A stretch of 64,000 bases of DNA from Embleya scabrispora DSM 41855 (lineage in GTDB: Bacteria > Actinomycetota > Actinomycetes > Streptomycetales > Streptomycetaceae): assembly GCF_000372745.1 (NCBI RefSeq), contig NZ_KB889662.1:62001-126000 (forward strand), written 5' to 3'. Made by a program: the position numbers and the translations under genes. Positions 43,434-52,256 of this stretch are shown in pieces. The notes below the pieces were generated by a model. That model searched no databases. It saw nothing but the letters and a program-made list of their open reading frames with translations, and was not told the origin of the DNA. The first letter of the stretch is position 1, and each line of letters starts with the position of its first letter.

Positions 43434-45305
43434 ATGCGCCGTACACCCACCCTCGGCAGCGGAGCCGGCAGATCCCGCAGATCCCGGAGATACGGCAGAT
43501 CGGGCGCGGTCGCGATGGCCGCCCTGGTGGCCGTCACCGGCAGCACCTACCTGGGCGACGGCGGCCGCACCGCCGCCGGTTCCGCGCCGCACACCGCGAA
43601 CGCCGCGGGCACCGCGCAGGACCCGAACATCCCGTTCGTCTGCCAGGAGCGCCGGCCGCAGCCGGCCGACCCGAACGCCTACGGCATGCAACTCGACGGC
43701 TCGTTCCTGGACCCCGCGTCCACCCCGCTCGACGAGGAGAACCCGCACCCCTTCCCGGGGCGCCGCGCCGACTACGACGACAGACAGTACGTGAAGAACA
43801 TGAACGTCGAAGCCGCCTACGAGGGCTACGACTTCACCCCGGACTTCTTCCACACGTGGCAGAACATCGTCGACTTCGGCGGACGCCGGTACATGTTCCA
43901 ATACGACCGTTCCGAGGGTCGCGTCTACGACATCACCGACGTCAAGCACGTCACGGTGGTGGAGAGGATGTCCCGCGAGGACGTGGGCGGCGACGAGCTC
44001 AAGGCCAACGGCACCTGGGCGGCGGGCGACTACTGGGGCGCGTCCACGATCCAGTGGAACAAGCGGCTGAACGCCTACGTGATGGTGCAGTCCTTCGAGG
44101 ACAAGCGGCAGATCAGCGAACTGACCGACGAGCCGGGACACGACAAGTACGGCAACCCGGAGGGCGTGGCGAAACTGCGCGCCAAGCCCGGGCTCAAGGG
44201 CTTCAAGGTCTACCGCCTGGACGGGCCGAGGAAGGCGGATTGGCGGCTGATCTCGACCGTCAGCACCGACTCGACCCAGCCGAACCCGCTCGACAGCGAC
44301 CCGGGCAAGGCCCAGCAGGGCTCCGGTTCGCTGGACGTGCCGTACTGGGACGGCGGCAAATACATGTTCATCGCCGTCGCGCCGAACGACACCTTCGCCA
44401 ATACCGAGTACCCGACCAACCTGCACTCGGCCGGCTACCAGTCCTACGACATGTCCGACCCGACCAGGCCGAAGCTCCTGGACACCTGGCACCTGCCCGG
44501 TCAGGTCACCGGCGAGGAGGAGGCGTACGCGAAGAACCCGCGCTGCGGCAACCGCACGAGCTGGCTGGGCGCGCGGATGTCGCTGTTCGTCCCCAAGCCG
44601 GTGGAGCAGGGCGGCCGGTACGGCTTCGCTGTCCAGGGCGGTCTGGGCATGACCATCCTCGACATCTCGGACCCGGCGAGGATGCGTCAGGTGGGCCACG
44701 TGGACCTGCCGCCGTCGGTGGCGGGCACCGAGGGCGACAACATCGACGTGTCGCAGTACGAGAAGACCGGGATGATCTACCTCTCCGGCTATCCGTTGAC
44801 CGAGGACTGCTACGAGCCGTACAAGCCGATCTACCAGATCGACGCGCGGGACGTGGCCAACCCCCGGATCGTCGGCCGGTTGCCCCGACCCACGCCGCCG
44901 AAATCGGCCGGGATCACCGACTACTGCCAGCGCCGGGGCAGCTTCGGGCCCAAGCGCACCGGCTACTACACCAACCCGGGCCGGCACGACGACGGCACGC
45001 TCGTGTACGGCTTCTACAACGCGGGCGCCCAGGTCTTCGACGTCAAGAACCCGGCCCGGCCGGAGATCGAGGCGTACTTCGTGCCCAAGGCGTTCGGCAC
45101 CAAGACCAAGGATTGGCCCACCGAGGACGGCGCCTTCCCGGAGTGGGCGATGGGCAACCAGACGCACGGCGTCTACGTCGAGTGGGACCGCAACGTCGTG
45201 TGGGTGCTGACCAACCACGGCATCTACGCGCTGTCATCCAAGGACGTGCTCGGCAAGCCGAACCTGGGCAAGCCGAAGGAGCCGTTCCGCAACAGCGGGT
45301 TCTGA
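43434..45305 (+). CDS. Secreted LVIVD-repeat protein of unknown function
   Basis: A 623-residue secreted protein. An Arg-rich start (RSRRSRRYGRSG) and hydrophobic core (about 25-40) form a signal peptide, possibly Tat-dependent although no strict SRRxFLK is present. The body shows several LVIVD-type beta-propeller blades, e.g. VYDITDVKHVTVVERM, SYDMSDPTRPKLLDTWHLPG, TILDISDPARMRQVGHVDLP and VFDVKNPARPEIEAYF. It resembles a family of large actinomycete exported proteins without assigned activity. Divergent from a LysR gene that may control it. Confidence 0.75.
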   Translation: MRRTPTLGSGAGRSRRSRRYGRSGAVAMAALVAVTGSTYLGDGGRTAAGSAPHTANAAGTAQDPNIPFVCQERRPQPADPNAYGMQLDGSFLDPASTPLDEENPHPFPGRRADYDDRQYVKNMNVEAAYEGYDFTPDFFHTWQNIVDFGGRRYMFQYDRSEGRVYDITDVKHVTVVERMSREDVGGDELKANGTWAAGDYWGASTIQWNKRLNAYVMVQSFEDKRQISELTDEPGHDKYGNPEGVAKLRAKPGLKGFKVYRLDGPRKADWRLISTVSTDSTQPNPLDSDPGKAQQGSGSLDVPYWDGGKYMFIAVAPNDTFANTEYPTNLHSAGYQSYDMSDPTRPKLLDTWHLPGQVTGEEEAYAKNPRCGNRTSWLGARMSLFVPKPVEQGGRYGFAVQGGLGMTILDISDPARMRQVGHVDLPPSVAGTEGDNIDVSQYEKTGMIYLSGYPLTEDCYEPYKPIYQIDARDVANPRIVGRLPRPTPPKSAGITDYCQRRGSFGPKRTGYYTNPGRHDDGTLVYGFYNAGAQVFDVKNPARPEIEAYFVPKAFGTKTKDWPTEDGAFPEWAMGNQTHGVYVEWDRNVVWVLTNHGIYALSSKDVLGKPNLGKPKEPFRNSGF

Positions 45306-45323
45306 TTCGGACCGAAGGATACG

Positions 45324-45364
45324 GCCGAGGCTCGACGTCCCGCGCGGGGACGCCGGGCCTCGGC
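45324..45364. terminator. Two-tier hairpin between convergent genes
   Basis: The outer stem GCCGAGGC (45324-45331) pairs with 45357-45364; the inner stem CGTCCC (45336-45341) pairs with 45347-45352. Lies between the LVIVD gene and the convergent SUKH gene; a likely bidirectional terminator. Confidence 0.6.
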
Positions 45365-45396
45365 GCGTCGGGTGCTTCCGGGCTCGGGCCGCCGGT

Positions 45397-46113
45397 TCAG
45401 GCGTCCGGCTCGTCCTCGTCGTCCTCGTCGCCGCAGACCACGTCGAAGAAGTACTCCATGTCCTCTTCCGTGCGCGCTCGGAACACGATCATCGCGCCGT
45501 CGTAGCGGGCCAGCAGATCGGGGCTCGCGAACCAGCGCACCCGGTTCCCGGGTTCGTCGCATTCGGGATACCCGGGGAACGCCACCTCCCGCATCTCCTC
45601 CGGTAGTCGGTCGATCTCTTCGGGAGCGAGTTCGATCGCCTCGACGAGTTCGTCGTCGAAGAGCAGGATCTCCGACAGCACGATCTCCACCGCCGCCATC
45701 GACAACCGCGGCAGCCAGGCCGACCAGGGGTCGGCCGGCTGCGCGGCCATGCCGTACCTCGCGAGCACCGCGGGATCGTCGCCGTCCGGCCGCACACCCC
45801 ACCACGCGACGCCCTGGTTCTCCTCGCGGAAGACCAGCACGCCGTCCTCGACGTAGAGCCTGTCCGGCGCCAGCAGGACGTCGTGATTGCTCGTCAGGTC
45901 GCCACGCCGACCCAGAAGTTCGTACAGCTCCCGAAGCGCGGTCGGCAACCGCACGCCCAGTCGCGCGGCGCTCGCGTCCAGTTCCGCCGGGTCGTATCCG
46001 TCCGCGGCCCCGATCGCCTCGGTCCGGTCGGCGGCGAACGCGCGGATGAACTCCCAGGCTCCGGCCCGATCCGCGAGCGCCGCGGGCAACTCCGCGTGGA
46101 TGTCGAAAGTCAT
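45397..46113 (-). CDS. SMI1/KNR4 (SUKH-1)-like protein
   Basis: A 238-residue acidic protein with the SUKH fold pattern: AARLGVRLPTALRELYELLG followed by LTSNHDVLLAPDRLYVEDG, LVFREENQGVAWWGVRPDGD and a C-terminal acidic tail (GDEDDEDEPDA). Members act as immunity proteins against polymorphic toxins or have regulatory roles. No toxin gene is adjacent; the neighbours are a secreted LVIVD protein and an MFS pump. ATG at 46113. Confidence 0.7.
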   Translation of the reverse strand: MTFDIHAELPAALADRAGAWEFIRAFAADRTEAIGAADGYDPAELDASAARLGVRLPTALRELYELLGRRGDLTSNHDVLLAPDRLYVEDGVLVFREENQGVAWWGVRPDGDDPAVLARYGMAAQPADPWSAWLPRLSMAAVEIVLSEILLFDDELVEAIELAPEEIDRLPEEMREVAFPGYPECDEPGNRVRWFASPDLLARYDGAMIVFRARTEEDMEYFFDVVCGDEDDEDEPDA

Positions 46114-46160
46114 GCCCGGACGCTACCGGGTCACGCGGACGTCCCCCGGGCGCCGCCGCG

Positions 46161-47591
46161 CTATCGGGGCATCAGGGTACGACCCTTGCGCAGGTCCAGG
46201 AAGGCGACCACGAACGCGGCGAGCACGAAGCCCACCGAGACCATCAGTCCCTGGCGCAGCGGCGCGGCCCAGTCCCGGCCCTGGTCGGCGGCCAGCCGGG
46301 AGAAGAAGACCGACCCGACCGCCGCGATCCCCATCGCCGAGCCGATCCGCTGCCCGGTCTGCAACACCCCGCCGGCGGCGCCGCCCTGCACGGGCGGCAC
46401 CTCGGCCAGGGTCAGCGTCTGGTTGGGCGAGATCACCAGTCCACTGCCCAGTCCCGCACACAGCAGCGGCGGCACCAGTACCCAGCCCACCTGGTGCCCC
46501 GGCACCTCGAACACGGTCAGGATCGCGGCGACCAGACCCACCGCGACCATCAGCAACCCACCGGTCACCAGCGCGTGGCCGAACCGGTTCACCAGGCGCC
46601 CGCCGATCGACGCGCCGACCGCCGAACCGAGCGCGAACGGGGTGATCGCCAGGCCCGCGAGCAGCGCGCTGTAGCCCAGCCCGGACTGGAGGTAGAGGGT
46701 GAAGACGAAGAAAATCGAGGTGAACCCGGCGAAGTAGAACAACATCACCAACAGGCCGAGCGTGTACGAGCGGACCTTGAACAGCGCCAGGTCGACCAAC
46801 GGTTTGCGGCCGCGCCGGCCCTGGCCGATCTCCCACAGGACGAAGACGACGAAGAACACCGCCGCGACCGGCACCAACAGCCACTTGGCGGGACCCTTCC
46901 ACTGGCGCTCCTCGACCAGCGGCAGCAGCAGAAACACCACGCCGGAGCCGAGCAGCAACACACCGACCGGATCCAGATCGCGCAGGCAGGCCCGGCTCTC
47001 GTGGTCGGGACCGGGCAACAGCCGCAGGGCCAGCACGAAGGCGACGATGCCGATCGGGAGGTTGACGTAGAACACCCAGCGCCAACCCTCGTCGGCGCCG
47101 AACACCTTGATGATCAGGCCGCCGAGCAACGGGCCCACGGCCGTGGAGATACCGATCACGGTGCCGAACATGCCGAACGCGCGGCCGCGTTCGCGACCGG
47201 AGAACATCTGCTGGATCAGCGCGGACACCTGCGGCGTGAGGATGCCTCCCGCGATGCCCTGGAGGAGCCGGGCCAGCACCAGCCACTGGGACGTCTGCGC
47301 CGCGCCGCACAAGGCACTGGCACCGGTGAACAGGGCCAGGCCGGTCATGAACATCATCCGGCGACCGCGCGCGTCGCCGATCCGGCCGGCCGGTACCAGG
47401 GCGAGTCCGAAGGTCAGCGCGTAGCCGGACAGCACCCACTGGATTTCGCTCACGCTCGCGCCGAGGCCCGCGCGGATGGACGGCAGCGCGACGTTGACGA
47501 TGGACACGTCGAGCAACGTGATGAACCCCGCGATCAGACAGACCGCGAGCGCCTGCCAGCGACGCGGGTCGGGCTCGTCGCGCTCGGACAC
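46161..47591 (-). CDS. DHA2-family MFS multidrug transporter
   Basis: A 476-residue EmrB/QacA-type proton antiporter, 14 predicted helices. Typical DHA2 opening (AVCLIAGFITLLDVSIVNVA), motif A GRIGDARGRRMMFMTGLALF, motif B-like LVLARLLQGIAGGILTPQVS, and the motif C region GISTAVGPLLGGLI. GTG at 47591 is preceded by AAGGAGGGG, which decides the start over upstream in-frame codons. Follows the SUKH gene's start by 47 bp on the same strand. Substrate unknown. Confidence 0.92.
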   Translation of the reverse strand: MSERDEPDPRRWQALAVCLIAGFITLLDVSIVNVALPSIRAGLGASVSEIQWVLSGYALTFGLALVPAGRIGDARGRRMMFMTGLALFTGASALCGAAQTSQWLVLARLLQGIAGGILTPQVSALIQQMFSGRERGRAFGMFGTVIGISTAVGPLLGGLIIKVFGADEGWRWVFYVNLPIGIVAFVLALRLLPGPDHESRACLRDLDPVGVLLLGSGVVFLLLPLVEERQWKGPAKWLLVPVAAVFFVVFVLWEIGQGRRGRKPLVDLALFKVRSYTLGLLVMLFYFAGFTSIFFVFTLYLQSGLGYSALLAGLAITPFALGSAVGASIGGRLVNRFGHALVTGGLLMVAVGLVAAILTVFEVPGHQVGWVLVPPLLCAGLGSGLVISPNQTLTLAEVPPVQGGAAGGVLQTGQRIGSAMGIAAVGSVFFSRLAADQGRDWAAPLRQGLMVSVGFVLAAFVVAFLDLRKGRTLMPR

Positions 47592-47855
47592 CGTCCCACG
47601 CCCCTCCTTCGGAGCCACCCATGACGGTGGCCATCCGAAGGACGGTGCCCACATCGGGCGATGGCAAGGCCGCCGCGCGGGTGACCCCGGCGCCGTGCGC
47701 TCGCGTCTTGCGGCCCGAGCCGGCCTCCGGCCCGGTGCCCGCAAACGCCGGGCGGGCTGATTGGCGTGGCTCGCCGCGCGCTTTGAGCGACCCAGGCCGT
47801 TGCGATGGCGTGGGCTCGACGAGTGCCTGGGCGATTGCGATTGGGCACAGGCGCG

Positions 47856-50018
47856 TCAGTACATGAGGGTCACCGCGACCGGGAGGTGGTCGGATGCGTT
47901 CGATGGTGGGGAGTCGACGGCGGCGACGCGCAGCCTGGTGTCGACCAGGACCTGGTCGATCTCCTTGTTCGGCTTGTCTGCGGGGTAGGTTCGGATCGGG
48001 CGGGCACGGGCCAGTCCGTCCACGAGTCCGCGCCCGGTGAACGCCTTCATTTGCGGGCTGTCGATCGTCGCGTTCATGTCGCCGAGTACCACCACCGGCG
48101 CCGAAGCGCCCATTCGCGCGGCGAACTCCGCGGCGCGTTCGGCCTGTGCCCGAGGCACCTCGTCGTCCGCGTCCTGAAGATGTGTGGACACCACGGCGAT
48201 CGACTTGCCGGGCGCCGCCTCGATGACCACGCCGAGAGCCTGCGCACCGGTCGGCGCACCACCCGCCGGCAGCTTGATCGACTCCAGGTGCCGGATCGGC
48301 TTGCGAGTGAGCACCGCGTCGCCCCACTGCGGATCGGCGGCGGGTGCGAACCGGTACGGCAGGTCGAGCCGCCGGGCGAGCAGCGTCAGCACGTCGTGGC
48401 CGCCGTTGAGGAACCAGGCCCGGTCCACCTCGTTCAGCACCAGCACGTCCGGCTTCAGCGCCCGGATCGTGTCCGCCGTGCGGTCCGGGTCGAAGCGACC
48501 GTCCACGCCGAAGCCCATCCGGATGTTGTACGTGACCACCCGCAACGTCCCCGCCGCCGCGTCCGACACCGGTGCCGATCCGGCGGCCGGCCGCAGCCCG
48601 AACGCGGCGAGCGCGATCAGTACGGGGAACACGGTCGCCAGGGCCGGCGAGGCGTGCACCCGCTCGGCCCAGGATGGGGGCGGCGGGACGTCCCTGAGCC
48701 GATCCGCCTTGCGGGCTCCGGCAGCGCCGGCCGCGGGCGCGGCGGGCGTACCCGGCCGGCTGCCCGCACGAGCGGGCGCGGGTTTGGCGCCGGGACGCGT
48801 GTCGGGCCGTCGACCGGGTCGTTGCGCGCCCCGACCGGCGCGGGGCCGACCGCCGAGCGGGACGTCGGACCGGGTCCCGCCGTGCCCACCACTGTGCGCG
48901 ACCGTCCGGCCTCGGGCGCGCGCGGGCGCGGGCGCGGATTCGGCCGGAGCGGGGGCGCGCCCGTCCCGCACCGCCGCCAGGCCCGCCGGCACCGCGAGCG
49001 CGAGCACGCCCAGGAGCAGCACCCGGCCGCGGGCCAACCCGCCGATCTCGACGTCGTAGCGGGCGTAGTGCAGGAAGGTCAGCGCGAAGAAGCCGACCAT
49101 GCTCCAGGCCGGCGCCCAGCGCACGGCGGGTCGCCCGCGCCCGGCGGCGTCGCCCAGGACCAGGCCCACGCCGAGCGCCCCCAGCGCCTGCCAACCGGCC
49201 GCGCCGCTCGGCGCCAGGCCGACGATCCCCTCGTGCGCGCTCGTCTCCAGGTAGCCCGCGCCGACCACGCCGGCCACCAGGAACACCAGGCCGAGCGGCA
49301 ACACCCACGCGCCGCGCAGCCGCGACACCGGCACCGCGAGGGCCCACGCGCCGACCAGGACCGGTACACCCCAGCGCGGCTCACCGGCCGCCGCGTGCGC
49401 GACGCCGACGTTGCCGAACAACACGCCGGTGAGGAACAGCACGGGCCCGAGCACGGACCACAGGACCGGCTGCGGCGTGGGGACCACCGGCGGCGCGATC
49501 CACACCTGCGCGGCCACGAACACCACGGCGAGCGTGCCCAGTACGGCCCAGCCGCGCCAGACCTGAAGCCACATCGGATCCAGCGTGCCCAGCCCCGCGT
49601 GCAGCGCCACCGCCACCGCCGCACCGGCCACGACCCCGACACCCGCGTCCCAGCCGGTGTGCGCCACCGCGATCAGCCAGCACAACGCGGCGACCAGCGC
49701 CAGACAGGCGAGGTAGAGCTGCGCGTCACCGCCGTCGGTGAACTGCAACCACAGCCGCACCATCACCATCGCCACCCCGGCCGCAACCGCGACCGGCCGC
49801 CCACCGACCCGCCGGCACAGCGGCACCGCCGCGAACGCGACCGCGAACCAGGCGAGCGCGAACAGGCCCAGTTGTTCGGCGGGCGTGGCCCCGGCATCCC
49901 CGTACACGGTGATCAGAGAGGGCAACCACACCCGCAGGATGTCGACCAGAAAGACGATCCCCAGAGCGATCGCGATCACAGGCACGCGCAACCCCCGTCT
50001 CGATGGCGGGGTCAGCAT
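47856..50018 (-). CDS. Membrane-anchored endonuclease/exonuclease/phosphatase protein
   Basis: A 720-residue two-part protein. About residues 10-380 form roughly ten hydrophobic helices; 380-475 is a Pro/Ala/Arg linker; the C-terminal EEP domain begins LRVVTYNIRMGFGVDGRFDP and has NEVDR, VVSTHLQ, VVLGDMNATIDSPQ and ASDHLPV, the metal-binding and catalytic set of the DNase I/sphingomyelinase-like fold. Activity on a lipid headgroup or other phosphodiester at the membrane is plausible but unproven. The start is uncertain: ATG at 50018 has no ribosome site; GTG at 49985 has GGGGG six bases upstream. Confidence 0.82.
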   Translation of the reverse strand: MLTPPSRRGLRVPVIAIALGIVFLVDILRVWLPSLITVYGDAGATPAEQLGLFALAWFAVAFAAVPLCRRVGGRPVAVAAGVAMVMVRLWLQFTDGGDAQLYLACLALVAALCWLIAVAHTGWDAGVGVVAGAAVAVALHAGLGTLDPMWLQVWRGWAVLGTLAVVFVAAQVWIAPPVVPTPQPVLWSVLGPVLFLTGVLFGNVGVAHAAAGEPRWGVPVLVGAWALAVPVSRLRGAWVLPLGLVFLVAGVVGAGYLETSAHEGIVGLAPSGAAGWQALGALGVGLVLGDAAGRGRPAVRWAPAWSMVGFFALTFLHYARYDVEIGGLARGRVLLLGVLALAVPAGLAAVRDGRAPAPAESAPAPARARGRTVAHSGGHGGTRSDVPLGGRPRAGRGAQRPGRRPDTRPGAKPAPARAGSRPGTPAAPAAGAAGARKADRLRDVPPPPSWAERVHASPALATVFPVLIALAAFGLRPAAGSAPVSDAAAGTLRVVTYNIRMGFGVDGRFDPDRTADTIRALKPDVLVLNEVDRAWFLNGGHDVLTLLARRLDLPYRFAPAADPQWGDAVLTRKPIRHLESIKLPAGGAPTGAQALGVVIEAAPGKSIAVVSTHLQDADDEVPRAQAERAAEFAARMGASAPVVVLGDMNATIDSPQMKAFTGRGLVDGLARARPIRTYPADKPNKEIDQVLVDTRLRVAAVDSPPSNASDHLPVAVTLMY

Positions 50019-50150
50019 AGAGCGGCGAAACACGCTTCGGGAGGCCACTCTTGACGATCGATCAGCCAATCCTGCGAGTGGCTCGGCGGGCCGCCGAGGA
50101 CCGACGGAGCACGTCGCGGCGGCCGTCCGGGCGAGGCGGAACGGCCGTGC

Positions 50151-50705
50151 TCAGGGGTGGGTCACGCGGATCGCCTCGGCGAGTGCGGTCAAGGCGGCGG
50201 TGATGCCCTTGCGTACGTCGGGGTCGGCGATCAGGCCGTCCGGGCCCACCGCGTCGCGGGCCACGCCCACGTGTACGCAGGCCGCGTCGACCACGTCGGC
50301 TCCGGTGTAGCCGAGCACGACACGCAGCGACTGGTGTGCCTTGGCCGCGCCGCCCGGGTTGGCGGAGGCATTGATCCAGGCCACCGGCTTCTCGCTGGTC
50401 TCCACGCCGCCGACGGTCCAGTCGAGCAGGTTCTTGAACGACCCGGGCAGCGCGCCGGCGTACTCGGGAGTGGACAACAGCACCGCGTCGGCGGCGTCGA
50501 TCGCGGCCCGCAGCTCCACGACGGCCGGCGGCAGCGGCTCGTGGTCCTCGTCCGGATTGAAGTGCGGCAACCGACCGAGCCCGTCGAACACGACCGCGTC
50601 CACGCCGGACGGCGCGACCTCCCGTGCGGTCCGGACCAGCGCGGAGTTGGTGGACTCCGCGCGAAGCGACCCACTGATCAAGAGCACCCGACGATTCGCT
50701 GTCAT
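50151..50705 (-). CDS. NADPH-dependent FMN reductase
   Basis: A 184-residue flavodoxin-like reductase. The FMN phosphate loop (LLISGSLRAESTNSALVRTA) and the flavin-ring loop (STPEYAGALPGSFKNLLDWT) are both intact, as in the ArsH/SsuE/azoreductase group. Cytoplasmic; reduces FMN, quinones or azo compounds with NAD(P)H. ATG at 50705. Divergent from the YbaK gene 41 bp away, so the promoters probably overlap. Confidence 0.92.
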   Translation of the reverse strand: MTANRRVLLISGSLRAESTNSALVRTAREVAPSGVDAVVFDGLGRLPHFNPDEDHEPLPPAVVELRAAIDAADAVLLSTPEYAGALPGSFKNLLDWTVGGVETSEKPVAWINASANPGGAAKAHQSLRVVLGYTGADVVDAACVHVGVARDAVGPDGLIADPDVRKGITAALTALAEAIRVTHP

Positions 50706-50746
50706 GGCCGGTCAAGGTAGCACCGCGAAAGCATTACCCTCACGTC

Positions 50747-51214
50747 ATGAACACGCCGGTCGAGAAGGTCGCCGAGGCGCTGCGTGCGCTCGATGCCACG
50801 GGAGAGATCCGGGAATTCACCGAGACGGTGCCGACCGCGGCAGCCGCCGCCGAGGTACTGGGCTGCGACGTGGGCGCGATCGCCAACAGTCTGGTGTTCT
50901 CCGCCGACGGCCAACCGCTGCTGGTGATCACCAGTGGGGCACATCGGGTGGACACGCGGGTGGTCTCCCGACTCCTCGGCATCCGCAAGATGCGCCGCGC
51001 CGACCCGGCCTTCGTGCTCTCCGCGACCGGCCAGGAGGTGGGCGGGGTGGCCCCGGTCGGCCACCCGCATCGGATCCGCACCCTGGTCGACACCTGGCTG
51101 GCCAAGCACGACGTGATCTGGGCCGGCGCCGGCGACCACAACCACATGTATCCGACCACGTACGCGGAATTGTTGCGGATGACCGGTGGTCGAGCCGCGG
51201 ACGTGGAGGCGTAA
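50747..51214 (+). CDS. YbaK/EbsC-type aminoacyl-tRNA deacylase
   Basis: A 155-residue protein of the YbaK/ProX deacylase family: EFTETVPTAAAAAEVLGCDV, IANSLVFSADGQPLLVITSG and VGGVAPVGHPHRIRTLVDTW, with the catalytic-type glycine motif GVAPVGH. Family members hydrolyse mischarged Cys-tRNA(Pro) or related species. ATG at 50747. Immediately downstream on the other strand is an enoyl-CoA hydratase remnant. Confidence 0.9.
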   Translation: MNTPVEKVAEALRALDATGEIREFTETVPTAAAAAEVLGCDVGAIANSLVFSADGQPLLVITSGAHRVDTRVVSRLLGIRKMRRADPAFVLSATGQEVGGVAPVGHPHRIRTLVDTWLAKHDVIWAGAGDHNHMYPTTYAELLRMTGGRAADVEA

Positions 51215-51218
51215 CGGG

Positions 51219-51317
51219 TCAGCGGCCGGTCCACCGCGGTGCCCGCTTGGCCAGGAACGCGGCGACGCCCTCCTTCATGTCCTCGGACGCGGTGATCGCG
51301 GCGAATCCCTCCGCCGT
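51219..51317 (-). pseudogene. C-terminal remnant of an enoyl-CoA hydratase
   Basis: The last 32 codons, TAEGFAAITASEDMKEGVAA then FLAKRAPRWTGR and a stop, are the characteristic end of crotonase/enoyl-CoA hydratases (EGVAAFLEKRxPxWxGR). Upstream in the same frame the resemblance ends abruptly and no oxyanion-hole or catalytic segment follows; about 230 residues are missing. The gene was presumably truncated by a deletion joining it to unrelated sequence near 51320. Confidence 0.7.
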
Positions 51318-51456
51318 GCCGGCCCCCGCTCGGCGGTCACCGTCATGACAGGCTCCTTCGTGGTCGATCGCATCCCGATGATCTCCAGTCCAGGTCGCTC
51401 GCCCCCGCAAGGGCGATGCCCACCTGCTCCGCGCCGGTCCGTGGCGGGACCGGTCC

Positions 51457-52119
51457 TCACACCGGCCTGCGCACGATGGTCTCCCAGTGCGCCCAGACCC
51501 CCGGCGGCGGATCGCGGCGCTCGGTGTGCTCCGCGCGCAACGGCAGCACCGGCTCGAAGTCACGAAGCAGCGCCTCCAGTTCGCGTCGCCCGTAATAGTG
51601 CACGGTGAGGCCGGCCTTGAAGCCCGCCAGGTAGCGGAAGGTCCGACCGCCGTCCGCGCCGGCGTCCAGCAGCTCGTGCGCCTCGACCGCCTCGGTGTCG
51701 GCGGAGGCGGTCCGCAGCGCGAACAGGCCGCCGGGCGCGACCCGGGCCAGCGAGCCGCGCAGGAGCGCGCGAGCGTCGGTGCGAGTACCGTGCTGGTGCA
51801 CCTGGATGCCGATCACCAGGTCGTAGCGCCGACCGGGCGGCAGATCCTCCTGGGTGCCGTGCACGAGCGTCAATTGCGGTGCCCGGGTGGCGAGTTGGTC
51901 CAGGGCCGTACGGGAGGGGTCGACGCCGACCAGGTCGAGGCCGGCGCGGGTCAACGGAATCAGGTTGCGACCGTTGCCACAGCCGATCTCCACGCCCGAG
52001 GTGCCCGGCGCGGCGACCGCCAGGATGCGGTCCACGAACGCATCGGGCCCGACGTCCGCGTACATCCCGCCCGCATAGGCGTTGTCCCAGTAGTCCACGG
52101 CGATCCGATCCCGGTCCAT
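51457..52119 (-). CDS. SAM-dependent methyltransferase
   Basis: A 220-residue class I methyltransferase: motif I GVEIGCGNGRNLIPLTRAGL, the acidic ribose-binding end LVGVDPSRTALDQLA, then YDLVIGIQVHQHGTRTDARA and PGGLFALRTAS. It includes the whole fold without extra domains. ATG at 52119. The substrate is not predictable: the family covers small molecules and tRNA/rRNA bases. Co-oriented with the VWA/MoxR pair upstream, 137 bp away. Confidence 0.88.
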   Translation of the reverse strand: MDRDRIAVDYWDNAYAGGMYADVGPDAFVDRILAVAAPGTSGVEIGCGNGRNLIPLTRAGLDLVGVDPSRTALDQLATRAPQLTLVHGTQEDLPPGRRYDLVIGIQVHQHGTRTDARALLRGSLARVAPGGLFALRTASADTEAVEAHELLDAGADGGRTFRYLAGFKAGLTVHYYGRRELEALLRDFEPVLPLRAEHTERRDPPPGVWAHWETIVRRPV

Positions 52120-52256
52120 GGGGTCGAGCCTGCCAGATCGGGCCCGGCCCTTCGCCGGCTTCGAGTCGGCGAGTCGGCGACGACGAACCGGCCACGTCCA
52201 CACCCGCCGGAGGGGTGTACGACTTTCCCTCGGTCGTGCGTCGGCTTCTGCCGTGG

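Noticed and set aside
48600-48960. Separate gene in the Pro/Ala/Arg-rich segment of the EEP protein
   Set aside because: It is continuous in frame with the membrane and EEP domains, and reads as an interdomain linker.
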